Shown: positions 1-8,232, counted from the first letter of the stretch. The stretch: 21,479 bases of DNA from UBA5336 sp964625835 (GCA_964625835.1 CAZVES010000028.1:1-21479), one strand, 5' to 3'. The notes: a model not told the origin generated them from the letters alone. Numbers and translations are program-made.

Positions 1-48
1 GGGCGCGGGGCTTGTCCAGAATGGCGCAGGGGCAGGCGCGGAACTCGC
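1..48. other. Window edge, no gene assigned
   Basis: This stub lies downstream of the epimerase-like gene. Reading frames are open on both strands, but no start codon with a ribosome-binding site and no recognisable family can be supported in so few bases. Confidence 0.3.
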
Positions 49-912
49 TCAGGAAATGCTGAGCCTGGATACAATCTGGAGGCTCTCGCCGGGAGCAAGC
101 ACCCGCAACCCCAGCGCTTCGGGGTCGCTCCGGGCATGGGCGCCCGGGACGTGAGTCTGGGGCTCGACGGCAACGAACGCGGCTCCCGGCGGGCGGAACA
201 CGGTGAGGGCCCTGGCGCTGTGGCCGCACTCCAAAGTGACGCGGCCAAGGTTCGCAAATTCCATCCGCGCGCTGCGCTCCGGCCACAGAAAGGCTGCGTC
301 TACGTGAAGATCGGCAGTCTCCACACCCTCGCCGATCCTTTTGCAAGCCGCTTCAGCCCCCCAGAACGGATCGGGGGGCGGCGCAGCCGGCGCGCCGGGC
401 GCAACAACAAGCCCTGCCTGCAGGTGCGAGGCATCGCTGTGGAAAAACGGGTGCCAGCCGAGCCCCGCCGGCATTCGGCGCTCGCCCAGATTGGTGACAG
501 ACAGAATGAGCTCCAGTCCACCGTCCTTTTCGCGGAACACCTGCTGGGCCATGAAGGGCCATGGCCATCGCAACGTCTCGTCGACAAGTGTCATGGAAAA
601 CTTGTCCTCGGCAATATCTATTGCCCAGGACGACTGCCAGCCGGTGCCGTGAATGGTATGGGGTTCCGGCGGGAAATTTGGCGCAAGCTGGTAATCCAGG
701 CCATCGAAGTTGAACCGCCCCTGCTCTATCCGCCCGCAGAAGGGCACCATGGGATAGGCCGCCGCATTCGTGACAAGGCCACCCTGGCCAGCACTATCCA
801 TCGCCTCGCGCAGAATGGCCCGGCCACGGTAACGACATGCGGCCAGCGCTCCACCACGGCCGGGCACGGCGACCAGTTCCCAGTCGCCGAGCTGTATGGT
901 GTGTGCGTTCAA
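49..912 (-). CDS. Aldose 1-epimerase (GalM-like) family protein
   Basis: This 287-residue protein has the pattern of the galactose mutarotase/aldose-1-epimerase beta-sandwich, which interconverts alpha and beta anomers of sugars in the cytoplasm. Visible family landmarks are PFCGRI (57-62), HTIHGTGW (85-92, substrate His88), GWHPFF (152-157, His154 at the acid position) and VEPQT (249-253, Glu250 at the base position). The length is at the short end of the family. The start is a TTG at 910-912, 9 bp after the stop of the acyl-CoA ligase gene, with only a weak AGGG-like ribosome-binding site. Translational coupling to the ligase is therefore likely. No signal peptide is visible. The family is clear, but the sugar substrate is not. 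Its pairing with a fatty-acid-type ligase gives no metabolic clue and may be only positional. Confidence 0.85.
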   Translation of the reverse strand: MNAHTIQLGDWELVAVPGRGGALAACRYRGRAILREAMDSAGQGGLVTNAAAYPMVPFCGRIEQGRFNFDGLDYQLAPNFPPEPHTIHGTGWQSSWAIDIAEDKFSMTLVDETLRWPWPFMAQQVFREKDGGLELILSVTNLGERRMPAGLGWHPFFHSDASHLQAGLVVAPGAPAAPPPDPFWGAEAACKRIGEGVETADLHVDAAFLWPERSARMEFANLGRVTLECGHSARALTVFRPPGAAFVAVEPQTHVPGAHARSDPEALGLRVLAPGESLQIVSRLSIS

Positions 913-921
913 GACCGCGCC

Positions 922-2547
922 CTATGCGGTGGGCAGCTTATAATCCTTGAACATCTCGCGCAGGGCCATCTTGTTGATCTTGCCCGTGGCGCCGAGGGGG
1001 ATTTCGTCGACGAACTGGACATCGTCGGGCGTCCACCATTTCGCGATTTTGCCTTCAAGCTGGGCCAGCACGTCTTCCTTGGTGGGCATCTCGCCGGGCG
1101 CGGACTGAACGATCAGGAGGGGCCGCTCGTCCCATTTCGGATGGTAGACCCCAATGGCGGCAGCATTGGCGACCTTGGGATGGCCCACCGCGATATTCTC
1201 AAGGTCGATGGAGGAAATCCATTCCCCGCCGGACTTGATGACATCCTTGGCGCGGTCCGTGATCTGCATGGTGCCAAACTCGTCGATATTGGCCACATCG
1301 CCGGTGTCGAAGAAACCATGCTCGTCGAGGACATTGCCGCCATCGCCCTTAAAATAGCCGGCCGCGATCGCAGCGCCGCGCACAAGGAGCTTGCCGGAGG
1401 TTGCGCCGTCGCGCGGGATGTCCCCGCCCGCGTCATCGACGACCTTTAGTTCGACGCCAAAGGGCGGGCGGCCCTGCTTCAGCTTCTGGGCCATGCGGGT
1501 GTCGATGTCGGCCTCTTCCAGGTGCGGCGGCAGTGTGCCGAGCGTGCCGAGAGGCGAGGTTTCCGTCATGCCCCAGGCGTGGATCACGTCGACGTCATAG
1601 TCGATCTCGAAGGCGCGCAGGATGGCTTCCGGGATGGCTGAGCCGCCAATGATCACCTTCTTCAGGTGGGGCAGTTTCAGGTCGTTCTCGCGCAGGTAGC
1701 TCAGCAGGCCAAGCCAGACTGTCGGCACGGCGGCGGTGATTGTCACCTTCTCGCTGTCGAGCAGTTCGTAGATGGCAGGCCCGCTCATGTCCGCGCCGGG
1801 CATCACCATGCTCGCGCCCGTCGCCGGACAGCTGAGCGCCAGGCCCCAGGCATTGGCGTGAAACATGGGAACGACCGGCAGCACCACGTCGGCGGCGCCC
1901 ATGCCCATGGCGTCCTTGCTCATGGTAACCAGCGTGTGCAGCACGTTGGAGCGGTGGCTGTAGAGCACGCCCTTGGGGTTGCCCGTGGTGCCGGACGTAT
2001 AGCAAAGCCCGCAGGCGGTATCTTCCGGGAAGTCGCCCCAGACGCAGTCGGTGGACTGGCCATCAATCCACAAATCATAGGCCACCGCCCTGACAGAGTT
2101 CTCCGGCATGTCCTCGGGCCCGGCATAGATCACGAACTTTTCCACGGTGGGGATCTTGTCCTTGATCGCCTCGACGATGGGCAGGAAAGTCGTGTCGAAG
2201 ACCAGGACGCGGTCTTCGGCATGGTTGATGATCCAGGCGATCTGTTCGGGATGCAGGCGCGGGTTCAGCGTGTGCAGGACCGCGCCGATCCCCATGGCCC
2301 CATACCAGCTTTCCATATGCCGGGCCGAGTTCCATCCCAGTGTCGCGACACGATCGCCCAGCCCGATTCCATCACCCTTGAGCGCATTGGAGACCTGCTT
2401 GGCGCGGTTGTAGACCTCTCCATACGTCGTGCGCACAATGTCGCCCGAAACACGGCGCGTGACGATCTCCCTCGTCGGATTGATCCGGTTGGCGTGACTC
2501 AGTATCTTGTCGACCGTCAGCGGCCAGTCCTGCATGATGCCTTGCAT
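922..2547 (-). CDS. Acyl-CoA synthetase (fatty-acid/DmdB-like CoA ligase)
   Basis: This 541-residue protein is a member of the ANL superfamily that activates a carboxylic acid with ATP to an acyl-adenylate and then an acyl-CoA thioester. All core motifs are present: YTSGTTGNPKG (183-193), WGMTETSP (325-332), FFDTGD (412-417), the hinge DRAKDVIKSGGEW (431-443) and the C-terminal catalytic lysine in TGKINK (Lys523). Length and motif spelling fit the medium/long-chain AlkK group, which also includes 3-methylmercaptopropionate-CoA ligase (DmdB). Which acid it uses cannot be read from the sequence. The ATG at 2547 is preceded by a strong GGGAGGAAG site. It heads a two-gene unit with the epimerase-like gene and diverges from the GDPD gene. 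A partial match to the proposed MerR operator lies 29-46 bases upstream of the start. Confidence 0.9.
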   Translation of the reverse strand: MQGIMQDWPLTVDKILSHANRINPTREIVTRRVSGDIVRTTYGEVYNRAKQVSNALKGDGIGLGDRVATLGWNSARHMESWYGAMGIGAVLHTLNPRLHPEQIAWIINHAEDRVLVFDTTFLPIVEAIKDKIPTVEKFVIYAGPEDMPENSVRAVAYDLWIDGQSTDCVWGDFPEDTACGLCYTSGTTGNPKGVLYSHRSNVLHTLVTMSKDAMGMGAADVVLPVVPMFHANAWGLALSCPATGASMVMPGADMSGPAIYELLDSEKVTITAAVPTVWLGLLSYLRENDLKLPHLKKVIIGGSAIPEAILRAFEIDYDVDVIHAWGMTETSPLGTLGTLPPHLEEADIDTRMAQKLKQGRPPFGVELKVVDDAGGDIPRDGATSGKLLVRGAAIAAGYFKGDGGNVLDEHGFFDTGDVANIDEFGTMQITDRAKDVIKSGGEWISSIDLENIAVGHPKVANAAAIGVYHPKWDERPLLIVQSAPGEMPTKEDVLAQLEGKIAKWWTPDDVQFVDEIPLGATGKINKMALREMFKDYKLPTA

Positions 2548-2655
2548 ATCTTCCTCCCTGCGTCAGCGCCGCCATTTTGACGTGTGCTGAAAATCTGTTG
2601 CAATAATGTGTTTAGGTCGCGGATCATGCGAGGGCAAGAATGAGGGTCAATTCCC
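2548..2655. promoter_or_regulatory. Divergent promoter region with partial operator match
   Basis: These 108 bp separate the ligase gene (minus) from the GDPD gene (plus) and should hold both promoters. On the plus strand TTGACG (2577-2582) and AATAAT (2602-2607) form a possible promoter with a 19-bp spacer, the long spacing typical of MerR-controlled promoters. The 18 bases at 2576-2593 begin TTTGACGT, which matches 7 of 8 bases of the half-site GTTTACGT. The second arm matches only 4 of 8. Function is inferred and weakly supported. Confidence 0.35.
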
Positions 2656-3633
2656 ATGCGAACAATAGTGGTTGCAGCACTTTTTGTTGTGCTGGCAGGC
2701 TGCGGAGCGGAAACAGCGTCCACCGATAGCGCCATGCCCCAGCATGAGACCGGAGCGCTTGTGGAAACCGGTGCCAGTGACGCTGAGGACGCCTCCGCCG
2801 CGGCCGTTCCACTGCCAGTCTATTTCGACTGCCTGCGCGAGAATGATGCGCTTGTCATTGCAACGCACCGGGCCGGGCCTGCGCCGGGCTTTCCGGAACA
2901 CGCGCTGGAGACGATGCAGAACGGCCTTGAAGCCGGATTTAAGGTTTTCGAGATCGATGTGGCCGAGAGCCGTGACGGCGTCTTGTTCCTCATGCACGAC
3001 CGGACGCTGGGGCGCACGACGACGCTGGACGGGCCCGTGGTGGACACGGACTGGGAAGACATCTCCCGCGCGCGCCTCATCGACAATGCCGGCACGGTGA
3101 CGGACTTCCACCCGCCAAAGCTCACCGATGTCCTCCTCTGGGCGGTAGAGAACAATGCGATTGTGGAACTGGACCGCAAATCCTCCACCAGTTTCCGCAA
3201 CATCATCTCGGCCGTGCGCGCGGCGGGCGCGGAAAATCATTCCATCCTCATCACCTATAATGACAATGATGCGGGAGAGGTCGCCCGCCTGGCGCCGGAC
3301 ATGATGCTCACCGCCTCGGCGCGTGGCAGCCGCGACATTGGCCGCCTGGAAGATATCGGCGTGAAGCGCGAGAACCTGATCGCCTGGACGGGCACGCGAG
3401 AGCCCGACCCGGCCGCCTTCGCGCGCCTCCTTGCAGAAGGCGTAGAGCCCGCCTTCGGCACGCTGGGCCGGCCCGGTCAGCGCCTGGACGATGCCTGGCT
3501 GGCCGATGGCGACGCGTCGGAGTTCGCAGAGCTTGCAGCAGACGGGCTTGTGCTGCTTGCGACCGACCGGCCGTTCGAGATCGCGCCACAGATCGAGGCC
3601 GATGATCGCGCAAGGGCAAGCTGCCCAAGATAA
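2656..3633 (+). CDS. Glycerophosphodiester phosphodiesterase family lipoprotein
   Basis: This 325-residue protein belongs to the GDPD (TIM-barrel) family, which hydrolyses glycerophosphodiesters to glycerol-3-phosphate and an alcohol. It begins with a lipoprotein signal ending in the lipobox LAGC (13-16, lipidated Cys16), followed by a flexible acidic linker to about residue 52, so it should be membrane-anchored and exported. Catalytic landmarks are HR (71-72), Glu81 in the PEHALE segment, EID (99-101) and HD (114-115), then VELD (170-173). The family's usual PENT stretch is PEHA here. The ATG at 2656 follows a GAGGGT site. The gene lies 82 bp upstream of two exported amidohydrolases on the same strand, which suggests a shared envelope or scavenging role, though this is only positional evidence. 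Confidence 0.87.
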   Translation: MRTIVVAALFVVLAGCGAETASTDSAMPQHETGALVETGASDAEDASAAAVPLPVYFDCLRENDALVIATHRAGPAPGFPEHALETMQNGLEAGFKVFEIDVAESRDGVLFLMHDRTLGRTTTLDGPVVDTDWEDISRARLIDNAGTVTDFHPPKLTDVLLWAVENNAIVELDRKSSTSFRNIISAVRAAGAENHSILITYNDNDAGEVARLAPDMMLTASARGSRDIGRLEDIGVKRENLIAWTGTREPDPAAFARLLAEGVEPAFGTLGRPGQRLDDAWLADGDASEFAELAADGLVLLATDRPFEIAPQIEADDRARASCPR

Positions 3634-3688
3634 ACTCGCCCATCGCGATCATGGCGTTTGCAGATGGCCGCACCTGGTCTAACCCTGA

Positions 3689-3701
3689 TTCCAAAATGGA
3701 A
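3689..3701. repeat. Short inverted repeat before the amidohydrolase gene
   Basis: TTCCA-AAA-TGGAA is a perfect 5-bp inverted repeat with a 3-base centre, extendable imperfectly by two bases each side. It sits 14 bp before the first amidohydrolase ATG and just ahead of its GGGAG ribosome-binding site. It could be a small hairpin or an operator. Nothing else supports a function. Confidence 0.3.
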
Positions 3702-3715
3702 CCGGGAGATGGTCG

Positions 3716-5149
3716 ATGAAGCCATTGAGTTGGGCGCTGGTTGCCTTGGCGGCGACGCTGCTTGCCGCATGTGGCGGTGGTGAGACGACGGAAACCGACA
3801 GCGAGGCTGCGCAGGACGACGGCACAAGGATCACAATCAACAAGGATCCATTCCCCTCCACCTACACACCGCTGGAGGGCTCAACGGTCCTGATCCGTGG
3901 CGCGACGGTGCTGGATGGTGAAGGCGGCCTCATCGAAGGTGGCACCGTGCTGGTCAAGGATGGCGACATTGCCGCGGTCGGCTCCGAAATCACTCTGCCC
4001 GATGACGAGAACCTGATCGAGATCGACGCCACGGGCAAATGGGTCACGCCTGGCATCATCGACAACCACTCGCACCTGGGCGTTTACCCGAGCCCATCTG
4101 TGAGCGCCCATGGCGACGGCAATGAAATTTCAGGCCCGGTCACCGCAGAGGTCTGGGCCGAACACGGGATCTGGCCCCAGGATCCCGGCTTCACGCGCGC
4201 CCTCGCCGGCGGGATCACCAGCCTGCAGATCCTTCCCGGTTCGGCAAACCTGTTTGGCGGGCGGGGCGTCACGCTCAAGAATGTTCCGGGTCGCACGGTG
4301 CAGGAGATGAAGTTTCCCGGCGCGCCTTACACACTGAAAATGGCCTGCGGTGAAAACCCCAAGCGCGTTTATGGCTATGGCGGCGGACGGTTCCCGGGCG
4401 GAGCACCCTATTCACGCATGGGCAATGTCGCCGGCTACCGTGCGGCGTGGGCCGAGGCGGTTGAATACAAGCGCAAGCTCGAAAACTACATGGAGGATGG
4501 CGGCGATCCGCCGGCCCGCAACCTGGAGCTGGAAACGCTGGTGGGCGTCCTCGACGGGGATATACTCGTCCATATGCACTGCTACCGCGCCGACGAGATG
4601 GCCCTGATTCTCGATATGGCGGCGGATTTCGGTTACTCGGTGGCCTCCTTCCACCATGCCGTGGAAAGCTACAAAATCGCGGACCTGCTGGCTGAGGCCG
4701 GCGCCTGCTCGTCGATGTGGGCCGACTGGTGGGGCTTCAAAATGGAGGCTTATGACGGCGTGCGCGAGAACATTCCCATGGTCCACGCCGCGGGTGCTTG
4801 TGCAATCGTTCACTCCGACGACGATATCGGCATCCAGCGCCTGAACCAGGAAGCGGCCAAGGCGCTGTCCGATGGCCGGCGGGTGGGCATCGACATCTCC
4901 AAGGCCGAGGCCTGGCAGTGGCTCTCGCTGAACCCGGCCATGTCGCTTGGCATAGATGACACCACCGGCTCGCTCGCTGAAGGCAAGGATGCCGACCTGG
5001 TGATCTGGAGTGGCGATCCCTTCAGCTCCTACACCCGGGCCGAGCAGGTCTTCATCGATGGCGCCCTGGTCTATGACCGCAATAACCCGGCCCGCCAGCC
5101 CGTCACCGATTTCGAACTTGGCCAGCCCGGCGAAGGAGACGCGAAATGA
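3716..5149 (+). CDS. Exported amidohydrolase, metal-dependent lipoprotein
   Basis: This 477-residue member of the amidohydrolase superfamily resembles the imidazolonepropionase/prolidase-like group, which hydrolyses amide or peptide bonds. The N-terminus is a lipoprotein signal with lipobox LAAC (16-19, Cys19). The composite domain starts near residue 58, and the TIM barrel opens with GIIDNHSHLG, giving metal ligands His118 and His120. Other expected ligand positions are visible: the GENPK segment (212-216) beside Lys208, VHMH (285-288), FHH (312-314) and HSDDD (366-370, catalytic Asp368). The C-terminus has the typical EGKDADLVIWSGDP ending (422-435). The ATG has a GGGAG site upstream. The last four bases overlap the start of the next gene (ATGA), so the two are translationally coupled. 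The substrate is unknown. Confidence 0.9.
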   Translation: MKPLSWALVALAATLLAACGGGETTETDSEAAQDDGTRITINKDPFPSTYTPLEGSTVLIRGATVLDGEGGLIEGGTVLVKDGDIAAVGSEITLPDDENLIEIDATGKWVTPGIIDNHSHLGVYPSPSVSAHGDGNEISGPVTAEVWAEHGIWPQDPGFTRALAGGITSLQILPGSANLFGGRGVTLKNVPGRTVQEMKFPGAPYTLKMACGENPKRVYGYGGGRFPGGAPYSRMGNVAGYRAAWAEAVEYKRKLENYMEDGGDPPARNLELETLVGVLDGDILVHMHCYRADEMALILDMAADFGYSVASFHHAVESYKIADLLAEAGACSSMWADWWGFKMEAYDGVRENIPMVHAAGACAIVHSDDDIGIQRLNQEAAKALSDGRRVGIDISKAEAWQWLSLNPAMSLGIDDTTGSLAEGKDADLVIWSGDPFSSYTRAEQVFIDGALVYDRNNPARQPVTDFELGQPGEGDAK

Positions 5150-6429
5150 TCCGCGCAAAGCTTTCAACCCTCGCGGTCGGCGCCCTCATGCTTGCCGGTT
5201 TCGCATCGGCCCAGACCGTCGCAATAACGAATGCAAAGACCTGGACTGGAACGGCGCAGGGCACCGTCGAAAACGCGACGGTCATCATGGTCGATGGCGA
5301 AATTGCCGAAGTGCGCACCGGGGAAAATGGCCTGCCCGCCGATGCCCAGGTGATCGATGCCGAAGGGGGCTGGGTCACACCCGGCATCATCTCTCCTTTC
5401 TCGCGCACCGGACTGGTCGAGGTGAACGCCGAAGACTCCACGAATGACACCAATGCAGGCGCCAGTGACTATTCCATCGCGCTGAAGGCTGCCGACGGGT
5501 TCAACCCCATGGCGACCACGCTCCCGGTCACGCGCATTGAGGGTGTCACACGCATTGTCGTGGCGCCCAGGTCGGGTGGCGACATGTTTGCCGGGCGAGG
5601 ACTGGTTGCCAACACGTCTGGCGGTCAGGACAGCATCATCGATGACGACGCTTTTGTGCTGATCCGCATGGGTGAGGCGGGCGCCAGCAATGCCGGTGGC
5701 TCACGCCCCGCCGCCTGGGCCCGGCTGCGCGCTGCCTTGTCAGATGCGCGGACCTTCCCGGCGCGTTTCCTGGCCCACAATGAAGGCGACGCTTTGACCC
5801 GTGTGGATGCCCAGGCTTTCGGGCCAGCCGCCCGCGGCCAGCAACTGATCCTGGTCGAAGCCCACCGCGCCAGCGACATCAAGCGGATCATCGAGTTCGC
5901 GCGGGGGTCCACTGAGCTCAATATTGCCATCGTTGGCGGGGACGAAGCCTGGATGGTGGCCGAAGACCTGGCCAATGCCAAGATCCCGGTGATCGTCGAC
6001 CCGTTCCAGAACCTGCCGGCCAGCTTTGAGCAACTCGGCGCAACTGCGGAGAATGCCAAACGCCTGATTGAAGCCGGCGTCATCACATCCTTTGCCCATA
6101 TGGGCGACGACACACACCAGGCCCGGCTCGTCCTGCAATCGGCCGGAAATGCCGTTGCCAACGGGGTCGACCATGACGATGCGCTGGCCGCGATCACCGT
6201 GGTGCCGGCACTCATTTTCGGACTCGAGAATGTCGGCACGATCGAGCCGGGCGCTGTGGCCGATGTGGTGGTCTGGGATGGCGACCCGCTCGAAGTGATG
6301 AGCGCGCCGACCCATGTCTTCATCAATGGCCAGGCCCAGTCCATGGAGAGCCGTCAGACCCGACTGCGTGACCGGTATCTCGGCCTCGAGGGGAACGGGG
6401 CGCCCTTTGCCTACAAACGCAGTGAGTGA
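5146..6429 (+). CDS. Amidohydrolase homologue lacking the HxH metal motif
   Basis: This 427-residue exported protein is homologous to the preceding amidohydrolase but looks degenerate at the active site. A classical signal peptide runs to about Ala22 (ASA before Gln23), so it is predicted to be soluble and periplasmic rather than lipidated. The first barrel strand reads GIISPFSRTG (80-89) where active relatives have a D-x-H-x-H pattern, so both first-strand metal ligands are missing. The strand equivalent to VHMH in its partner is VEAH (237-240). The late segment FAHMGDDTH (316-324) and the ending GAVADVVVWDGDP (369-381) keep the family fold. The ATG overlaps the partner's TGA by four bases, indicating coupled translation in roughly equal amounts. 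It may be a non-catalytic subunit of a heteromer or an enzyme with altered metal use. Family assignment is strong. Loss of activity is inferred. Confidence 0.85.
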   Translation: MIRAKLSTLAVGALMLAGFASAQTVAITNAKTWTGTAQGTVENATVIMVDGEIAEVRTGENGLPADAQVIDAEGGWVTPGIISPFSRTGLVEVNAEDSTNDTNAGASDYSIALKAADGFNPMATTLPVTRIEGVTRIVVAPRSGGDMFAGRGLVANTSGGQDSIIDDDAFVLIRMGEAGASNAGGSRPAAWARLRAALSDARTFPARFLAHNEGDALTRVDAQAFGPAARGQQLILVEAHRASDIKRIIEFARGSTELNIAIVGGDEAWMVAEDLANAKIPVIVDPFQNLPASFEQLGATAENAKRLIEAGVITSFAHMGDDTHQARLVLQSAGNAVANGVDHDDALAAITVVPALIFGLENVGTIEPGAVADVVVWDGDPLEVMSAPTHVFINGQAQSMESRQTRLRDRYLGLEGNGAPFAYKRSE

Positions 6430-6438
6430 CCGGGCCCG

Positions 6439-6469
6439 GTGCATAGCGGCCCCATCTGGGCACATGCAC
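6439..6469. terminator. Hairpin at a convergent gene junction, possible terminator
   Basis: GTGCAT and ATGCAC form outer arms, with GCCC-CATCT-GGGC nested inside. The structure fills the 39-bp gap between the second amidohydrolase and the convergent DUF354 gene and touches the latter's stop codon. It has no U-tract on either strand, so it is not a standard intrinsic terminator. Position and symmetry are the only support. Confidence 0.35.
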
Positions 6470-7515
6470 TAGCAGGCCAGTCTGCGGCGCACGGGGGCAT
6501 AGGGGGCAAGCGCATTGAGGACGACTGCGGACCAGTCGGGCTTGGCCTCGATGTACCGCTCCCAGTCCGCCCTGACCTCGGCGTCGGACCGCGCCGCCTG
6601 GCGCTCGACCAGGCCCATCAGGTCCAGTTCCGGCTCCAGCGGTCCACTGGTGACCAGGCCGGCATCGGACAGGTCCTCAATATAGCCGAGCAGGTCCCGG
6701 CCGGCGAAGACCGAGCGCACGCCGAGGACGGCTGCCTCTGCGGCCATGGTTGCGCTTTCGCCCACATAGACATCGCAGTGCCCCATGACATGGTGCACGT
6801 CTTCCTTGGCGCCGGTGTAAAGGTATTTTTGCATCGTGGCCGGGAGCTTGACCTCAGACGAGATGTGGATTTTCGCCTCCCGCCTGAAGCGGTCGACAAC
6901 AGCGCACAGATCCTCAAGGCTCCAGCCTGCCTTGCCCCAGTCATGGTTGGCGCGCCAGGCCACCAGTCGGATGAAGACGTTCCGGCGGTCGGGATCCAGC
7001 CCGTTGGCAATGGCGCGCGACCTGTCGGCCCTGAAAGCGCTCGGGTGCAGATAGGACAGCTCCTTTACGCCGGGCACACGGGTGGTCTTTCGCTCAGGCA
7101 CCTCGCCGCGATAACGTTCGGGCACATAAAGGCGCGTGATCGCAGGATAGGTCAGGCGTGTCTGGAGGCTGGCATTCTCACTGTCGTAGAAGGCGATGGA
7201 CGGAATGCCCAGCATCGCCCCGGCATGGGCAATCGCCACGCCGCCAAAACCGACCATGGCATCGGGCTTGAACCGCCGTGCCATGGATGCGACCGCCGCA
7301 TCGCGCACCAGCAATTCAAAGGCCGCGCCCATGCGGCCATCGGCCGCCGATGAAAGCGGCTCATGCTCGATACCGAACCGGTCGAGAAGGTGGCAGGCAA
7401 TGTCCTTTTCGCGGGAACACACCAGCACATCATGGCCCCGTGCCTCCAGCGCCCGGATCGGACGCAGGAAAAACAGAACGTCCGCAGGGTGGACGATATC
7501 GAAAAGCACTCGCAT
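6469..7515 (-). CDS. DUF354 family protein (GT-B-like fold)
   Basis: This 348-residue protein matches the DUF354 family, whose members have a two-lobed GT-B-like architecture related to UDP-GlcNAc 2-epimerases and glycosyltransferases. They are often found in surface-polysaccharide loci, and their reaction is not established. Recognisable segments are the opening DIVHPADVLFFL (6-17), the glycine-rich GFGG (89-92), the family-typical PGVKELSYLHP (148-158) and VGESATMAAEAAVLG (251-265), which corresponds to the nucleotide-sugar-binding region of the C-terminal lobe. There is no signal peptide or membrane helix. The ATG at 7515 has no good ribosome-binding site upstream. The neighbouring squalene-synthase-like gene lies 57 bp upstream on the same strand and may be co-transcribed, so expression may depend on read-through. 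No other glycan genes are nearby. Confidence 0.8.
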   Translation of the reverse strand: MRVLFDIVHPADVLFFLRPIRALEARGHDVLVCSREKDIACHLLDRFGIEHEPLSSAADGRMGAAFELLVRDAAVASMARRFKPDAMVGFGGVAIAHAGAMLGIPSIAFYDSENASLQTRLTYPAITRLYVPERYRGEVPERKTTRVPGVKELSYLHPSAFRADRSRAIANGLDPDRRNVFIRLVAWRANHDWGKAGWSLEDLCAVVDRFRREAKIHISSEVKLPATMQKYLYTGAKEDVHHVMGHCDVYVGESATMAAEAAVLGVRSVFAGRDLLGYIEDLSDAGLVTSGPLEPELDLMGLVERQAARSDAEVRADWERYIEAKPDWSAVVLNALAPYAPVRRRLAC

Positions 7516-7572
7516 GGGATACGGCTTAGGCTATTGTGCTTAGCAAAGTCTGAAACGACCAGCGCGGCAGTA

Positions 7573-8232
7573 TCAGATCCGCCCGCCCACCATGGCCCTC
7601 AGCACAAGCCAGCGGCGCGCGACGCGTCCGGGAACCTTCCCGGTGCAATAGGCGTACCTTAAGCGCACATGCGCCAGTGCAGGTCGAATGTCAGCGGGCA
7701 CGCGCGGCAGGATCGGGCCAAACTCCCGGCTGTCACCGCGGCGAAGCGCGCCATAGACCGGGGCGACCTCCTGGATGTGTCGCCCCCATCCATGGGCCGG
7801 AGCGAAGACCTGTGCGGCAATCGCCATCAAGCGGGCCTCGGGCTCCAGGCTGCGGTCTGCCGCCTCGAATGCGTCCTCATGGCGATCGACCAGCCTTCGC
7901 AGGGCATCAACCGGGTAGGCATTCTGCGCCACCTTGGCCGCGAGGGCCTGGACCACGTCATGCTTACGCACCGGGCCGCCCGCCTGGATCTCGTCGAGCG
8001 CCTCTCGCCACCATTGGAACCGGATGGCGCCCAACGTCGTTTCACTGACCACAAGGCGCACCCGAGCCAGTTCGATATTGAAGGCGTAGAGCGCGACAAG
8101 GCTTCGCCGGTCGTCCAGTTTCGCATAGCGCGACGAAATCCACCGGTCCTCGTCCGTGCGCGCCAGACGTGCGTCAAGACGGTCCCAATCTTCTTTGCTG
8201 GGCGGACTGGCAGGCGAAAGCATGTGACCCAT
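7573..8232 (-). CDS. Squalene/phytoene synthase-fold protein (NDUFAF6-like)
   Basis: The protein (219 residues from the chosen start) belongs to the squalene/phytoene synthase fold family. The best landmark is LYAFNIELARVRLVVSE (48-64) leading into GAIRFQWWREALDEI (68-82). At the position where true synthases carry the first Asp-rich motif this protein reads IELARVR, and no second Asp-rich motif is visible before the short C-terminus. It is therefore more like the non-catalytic NDUFAF6 group, linked in mitochondria to complex I assembly, than a prenyl-condensing enzyme. I prefer the ATG at 8232, which has AAGG five bases upstream. A GTG at 8286 is in frame, but it lies beyond the ribosome-binding site of the divergent sodB gene and has no such site of its own. 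The complex I link is inference from the family. Confidence 0.75.
   Translation of the reverse strand: MGHMLSPASPPSKEDWDRLDARLARTDEDRWISSRYAKLDDRRSLVALYAFNIELARVRLVVSETTLGAIRFQWWREALDEIQAGGPVRKHDVVQALAAKVAQNAYPVDALRRLVDRHEDAFEAADRSLEPEARLMAIAAQVFAPAHGWGRHIQEVAPVYGALRRGDSREFGPILPRVPADIRPALAHVRLRYAYCTGKVPGRVARRWLVLRAMVGGRI

Noticed and set aside
136..1449. A 437-codon plus-strand open frame opposite the epimerase-like and ligase genes
   Set aside because: It runs antisense across two well-defined genes and has no family-like motifs. Long antisense frames are expected at this GC content.
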